From Parvularculaceae bacterium UBA4496 (GTDB lineage: Bacteria > Pseudomonadota > Alphaproteobacteria > Caulobacterales > Parvularculaceae): a DNA stretch of 6,519 nucleotides. The DNA lies in NCBI GenBank assembly GCA_002388885.1, contig DGNI01000087.1, forward strand, positions 3,330 to 9,848. The letters are read 5' to 3'. The notes beneath the pieces are model-generated. The model was not told where the DNA came from and searched no databases. It was given only the letters and a program-made list of their open reading frames with translations. The translations under genes and the position numbers were made by a program. Shown in pieces: positions 4,895-6,519 of this stretch. Each line of letters opens with the position of its first letter. Position 1 is the first letter of the stretch.

Positions 4895-5860
4895 ACATCC
4901 GATGCGCCTGCGAAAGCGCAGCCGAAAACGCAGGCCGCGAACGGCGGCGCAATCATCTCACCGGCACTGATGACCCATCTCGATCGGCTAGAGGCCGAAG
5001 CCATTCACATCATGCGCGAAGTAGCGGCGGAAGCGGAAAATCCAGTGATGCTCTATTCCGTCGGCAAGGACTCCGCCGTGATGCTGCATCTCGCGTTGAA
5101 GGCGTTCTACCCATCAAAGCCGCCCTTCCCGCTGATGCATGTGGACACCACATGGAAGTTCCGTGAGATGATCAAGTTCCGCGACGAAACCGCGGCGAGG
5201 CTTGGGCTCGATCTCATTGTTCACATCAATCAGGAAGGCGTAGACCAGGGCATAGGTCCATTCACCCACGGAAGCCAAGTCCACACAGACGTCATGAAAA
5301 CGCAGGCGCTGAAGCAGGCCCTAGACAATCATAAGTTCGATGCAGCGTTTGGCGGAGCGCGGCGTGACGAAGAAAAATCCCGCGCCAAGGAGCGTATCTT
5401 TTCGTTCCGTTCAGCCGGCCATCGCTGGGATCCGAAAAATCAGCGCCCGGAGCTTTGGAACATATACAACACGCGCATCGCAAAGGGTGAATCCATTCGC
5501 GTATTTCCCCTCTCCAACTGGACCGAGCTGGATATCTGGCAATATATCTATCGGGAAAGCATTCCCATCGTGCCGCTTTATTTCGCCGCGAAACGCCCGG
5601 TCGTGGAACACGACGGCGCGCTGATCATGGTCGACGACGACCGTATGCCCTTGAACGGCGAAAAGCCGGCGGAAGAAATGGTGCGGTTCCGCACGCTCGG
5701 CTGTTACCCGCTTACAGGTGCGGTGAAATCGAACGCAACCACACTGCCGGAAATCATTCAGGAAATGCTGATCGCGACCACCTCCGAACGTCAAGGCCGG
5801 GTCATTGATCACGATCAGGCCGCAAGCATGGAGAAGAAAAAGCAGGAGGGATATTTCTAG
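4715..5860 (+). CDS. cysD: Sulfate adenylyltransferase subunit 2 (CysD) with an N-terminal HTH-like fusion domain
   Basis: CysD is the catalytic subunit of ATP sulfurylase: with the GTPase CysN it adenylylates sulfate to APS in the cytoplasm. Residues about 86-381 align along their whole length with E. coli CysD (302 residues). They include [12 protein letters not shown] (92-103), the PP-loop-type YSVGKDS (114-120), [11 protein letters not shown] (142-152), [15 protein letters not shown] (213-227), [15 protein letters not shown] (264-278) and the SERQGR...GYF C terminus. All key segments look intact. The protein is 381 residues because of about 85 extra N-terminal residues. Residues 1-60 form a helical module with HTH-like spacing ([33 protein letters not shown]), and 61-84 form an Ala/Pro/Gln/Lys linker. 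The ATG at 4715 has GGAG seven bases upstream. The only other plausible start, M86 at 4970, has no Shine-Dalgarno. cysN follows directly. Confidence 0.95.
   Translation: MSDLDQLLLKAETYAESAGLSVSTVSRKLFNDGKTIARLKSGGQCTLKTLETAQSRLAELTSDAPAKAQPKTQAANGGAIISPALMTHLDRLEAEAIHIMREVAAEAENPVMLYSVGKDSAVMLHLALKAFYPSKPPFPLMHVDTTWKFREMIKFRDETAARLGLDLIVHINQEGVDQGIGPFTHGSQVHTDVMKTQALKQALDNHKFDAAFGGARRDEEKSRAKERIFSFRSAGHRWDPKNQRPELWNIYNTRIAKGESIRVFPLSNWTELDIWQYIYRESIPIVPLYFAAKRPVVEHDGALIMVDDDRMPLNGEKPAEEMVRFRTLGCYPLTGAVKSNATTLPEIIQEMLIATTSERQGRVIDHDQAASMEKKKQEGYF
5844..5850 (+). promoter_or_regulatory. Ribosome binding site of cysN inside the cysD 3' end
   Basis: AGGAGGG lies ten bases before the cysN ATG and within the last codons of cysD. 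The cysD stop TAG (5858-5860) touches the ATG at 5861, so the two subunits are translated from one message with close coupling. Confidence 0.8.
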
Positions 5861-6519
5861 ATGTCAATATCGACCCTCAAACCCTCCGATGACGTGATCG
5901 AATATCTCGCCGCCCATGAGCGCAAATCCATGTTGCGGTTCATCACCTGCGGCAGCGTCGACGACGGAAAGTCGACGCTGATCGGGCGGCTACTCTACGA
6001 TTCAAAGCTACTCTACGACGACCAGATTTCTGCGCTCGAAAGCGACACGAAAAAACACGGCACGCAGGGTGAAAAAATCGACTTTGCCCTGCTCGTCGAT
6101 GGCCTCGCCGCCGAACGCGAACAGGGTATCACCATCGACGTCGCCTATCGTTTCTTCTCTACGGAAAAACGTAAATTCATTGTCGCCGACACGCCCGGGC
6201 ACGAACAATATACGCGCAACATGGCGACCGGCGCCTCGACGGCGGACCTCGCGGTCGTGATGATCGACGCGCGCAAGGGCGTGCTGACGCAGACCCGGCG
6301 GCACACGCATATCCTGTCGCTGCTGGGCGTGAAGCATGTGGCGCTCTGCGTCAACAAGATGGACCTGGTCGGCTACGACCAGGCGGTCTTCGACGATATT
6401 CTGGCGGATTACATGGAGTTGGCGGGAAGTCTGAAGATCCCGCACGTGACCGCGTTCCCGGTCTCTGCGCTCAAGGGCGACAACATCGTGACCGCGAGCG
6501 CGGCCATGCCCTGGCATGC
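5861..6519 (+). CDS. cysN: Sulfate adenylyltransferase subunit 1 (CysN, GTPase), 3' end cut off by the window edge
   Basis: The first 219 complete codons of the GTPase subunit that couples GTP hydrolysis to APS synthesis by CysD. The translation-factor G-domain motifs are in order: G1 GSVDDGKST (31-39), the switch-I segment [13 protein letters not shown] (85-97), G3 DTPGH (110-114), G4 NKMD (165-168) and a G5-like SALKG (202-206). The last visible residues (MPWH) match the family's end-of-G-domain region. CysN is about 475 residues, and in many alphaproteobacteria it is fused to APS kinase (CysNC, over 600 residues). The window stops too early to tell which form this is. The start is the ATG immediately after the cysD stop with a strong AGGAGGG. 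Confidence 0.95.
   Translation, partial: MSISTLKPSDDVIEYLAAHERKSMLRFITCGSVDDGKSTLIGRLLYDSKLLYDDQISALESDTKKHGTQGEKIDFALLVDGLAAEREQGITIDVAYRFFSTEKRKFIVADTPGHEQYTRNMATGASTADLAVVMIDARKGVLTQTRRHTHILSLLGVKHVALCVNKMDLVGYDQAVFDDILADYMELAGSLKIPHVTAFPVSALKGDNIVTASAAMPWH

Noticed and set aside
4970..4972. Internal ATG (Met86) as the true CysD start, with the upstream part a separate small gene
   Set aside because: There is no stop, frameshift or Shine-Dalgarno between the two parts, and the linker is typical of a fusion. It remains the main alternative and is covered in the fusion finding.

Overview
The window looks like chromosomal DNA of a GC-rich proteobacterium, most likely an alphaproteobacterium. 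That reading rests on overall protein similarity as I remember it, and especially on a small HTH module with an N-D-G-K...R-L...G-G...T-L-x-T-L-E pattern, which I associate with short alphaproteobacterial proteins. No rRNA, tRNA, insertion sequence, CRISPR array or phage gene is visible. The window is almost fully coding, and both of its ends cut through genes.

Layout. Positions 1-4546 hold six genes, all on the minus strand. In transcription order they are a GbsR-type MarR-like regulator (4546-3977), a DUF3429 membrane protein (3947-3447), a fatty-acid desaturase (3383-2397), a DUF393/DCC thiol-oxidoreductase-like protein (2397-1927), a TauE/SafE (TSUP) permease (1882-1133) and a 2-methylcitrate dehydratase, PrpD (1001 to beyond position 1). 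The first five are close together (gaps of 29 and 63 bases, a one-base TAATG overlap, then 44 bases) and look like one operon headed by its own regulator. PrpD follows after 131 bases that contain two GC-rich hairpins, so it may be a separate unit. Positions 4715-6519 hold cysD and the start of cysN on the plus strand, the two subunits of ATP sulfurylase that begin sulfate assimilation.

The most unusual parts are the divergent control region (about 4536-4714) and the 5' end of cysD. CysD carries about 80 extra residues at its N terminus: a small HTH-like module plus an Ala/Pro/Gln/Lys linker, in frame with an otherwise complete and conserved CysD. Upstream of it lie two copies of a dyad, TTGTGG-N8-CCACGCT, whose starts are 93 bases apart; the second copy abuts the cysD ribosome binding site. 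On the other side, a perfect 20-base palindrome is centred on the first base of the GbsR start codon and overlaps the -10 box of a good sigma70-type promoter. That promoter would produce a leaderless regulator mRNA.

A working model, which is inference: the GbsR-type protein represses its own operon through the palindrome, while cysDN is controlled through the paired dyads, possibly by the DNA-binding-like module fused to CysD itself. If so, the enzyme would sense its own activity or assembly state and regulate its own synthesis. TSUP permeases include sulfite/organosulfonate exporters, so sulfur metabolism may link the two divergent units, but the sequence does not prove this.
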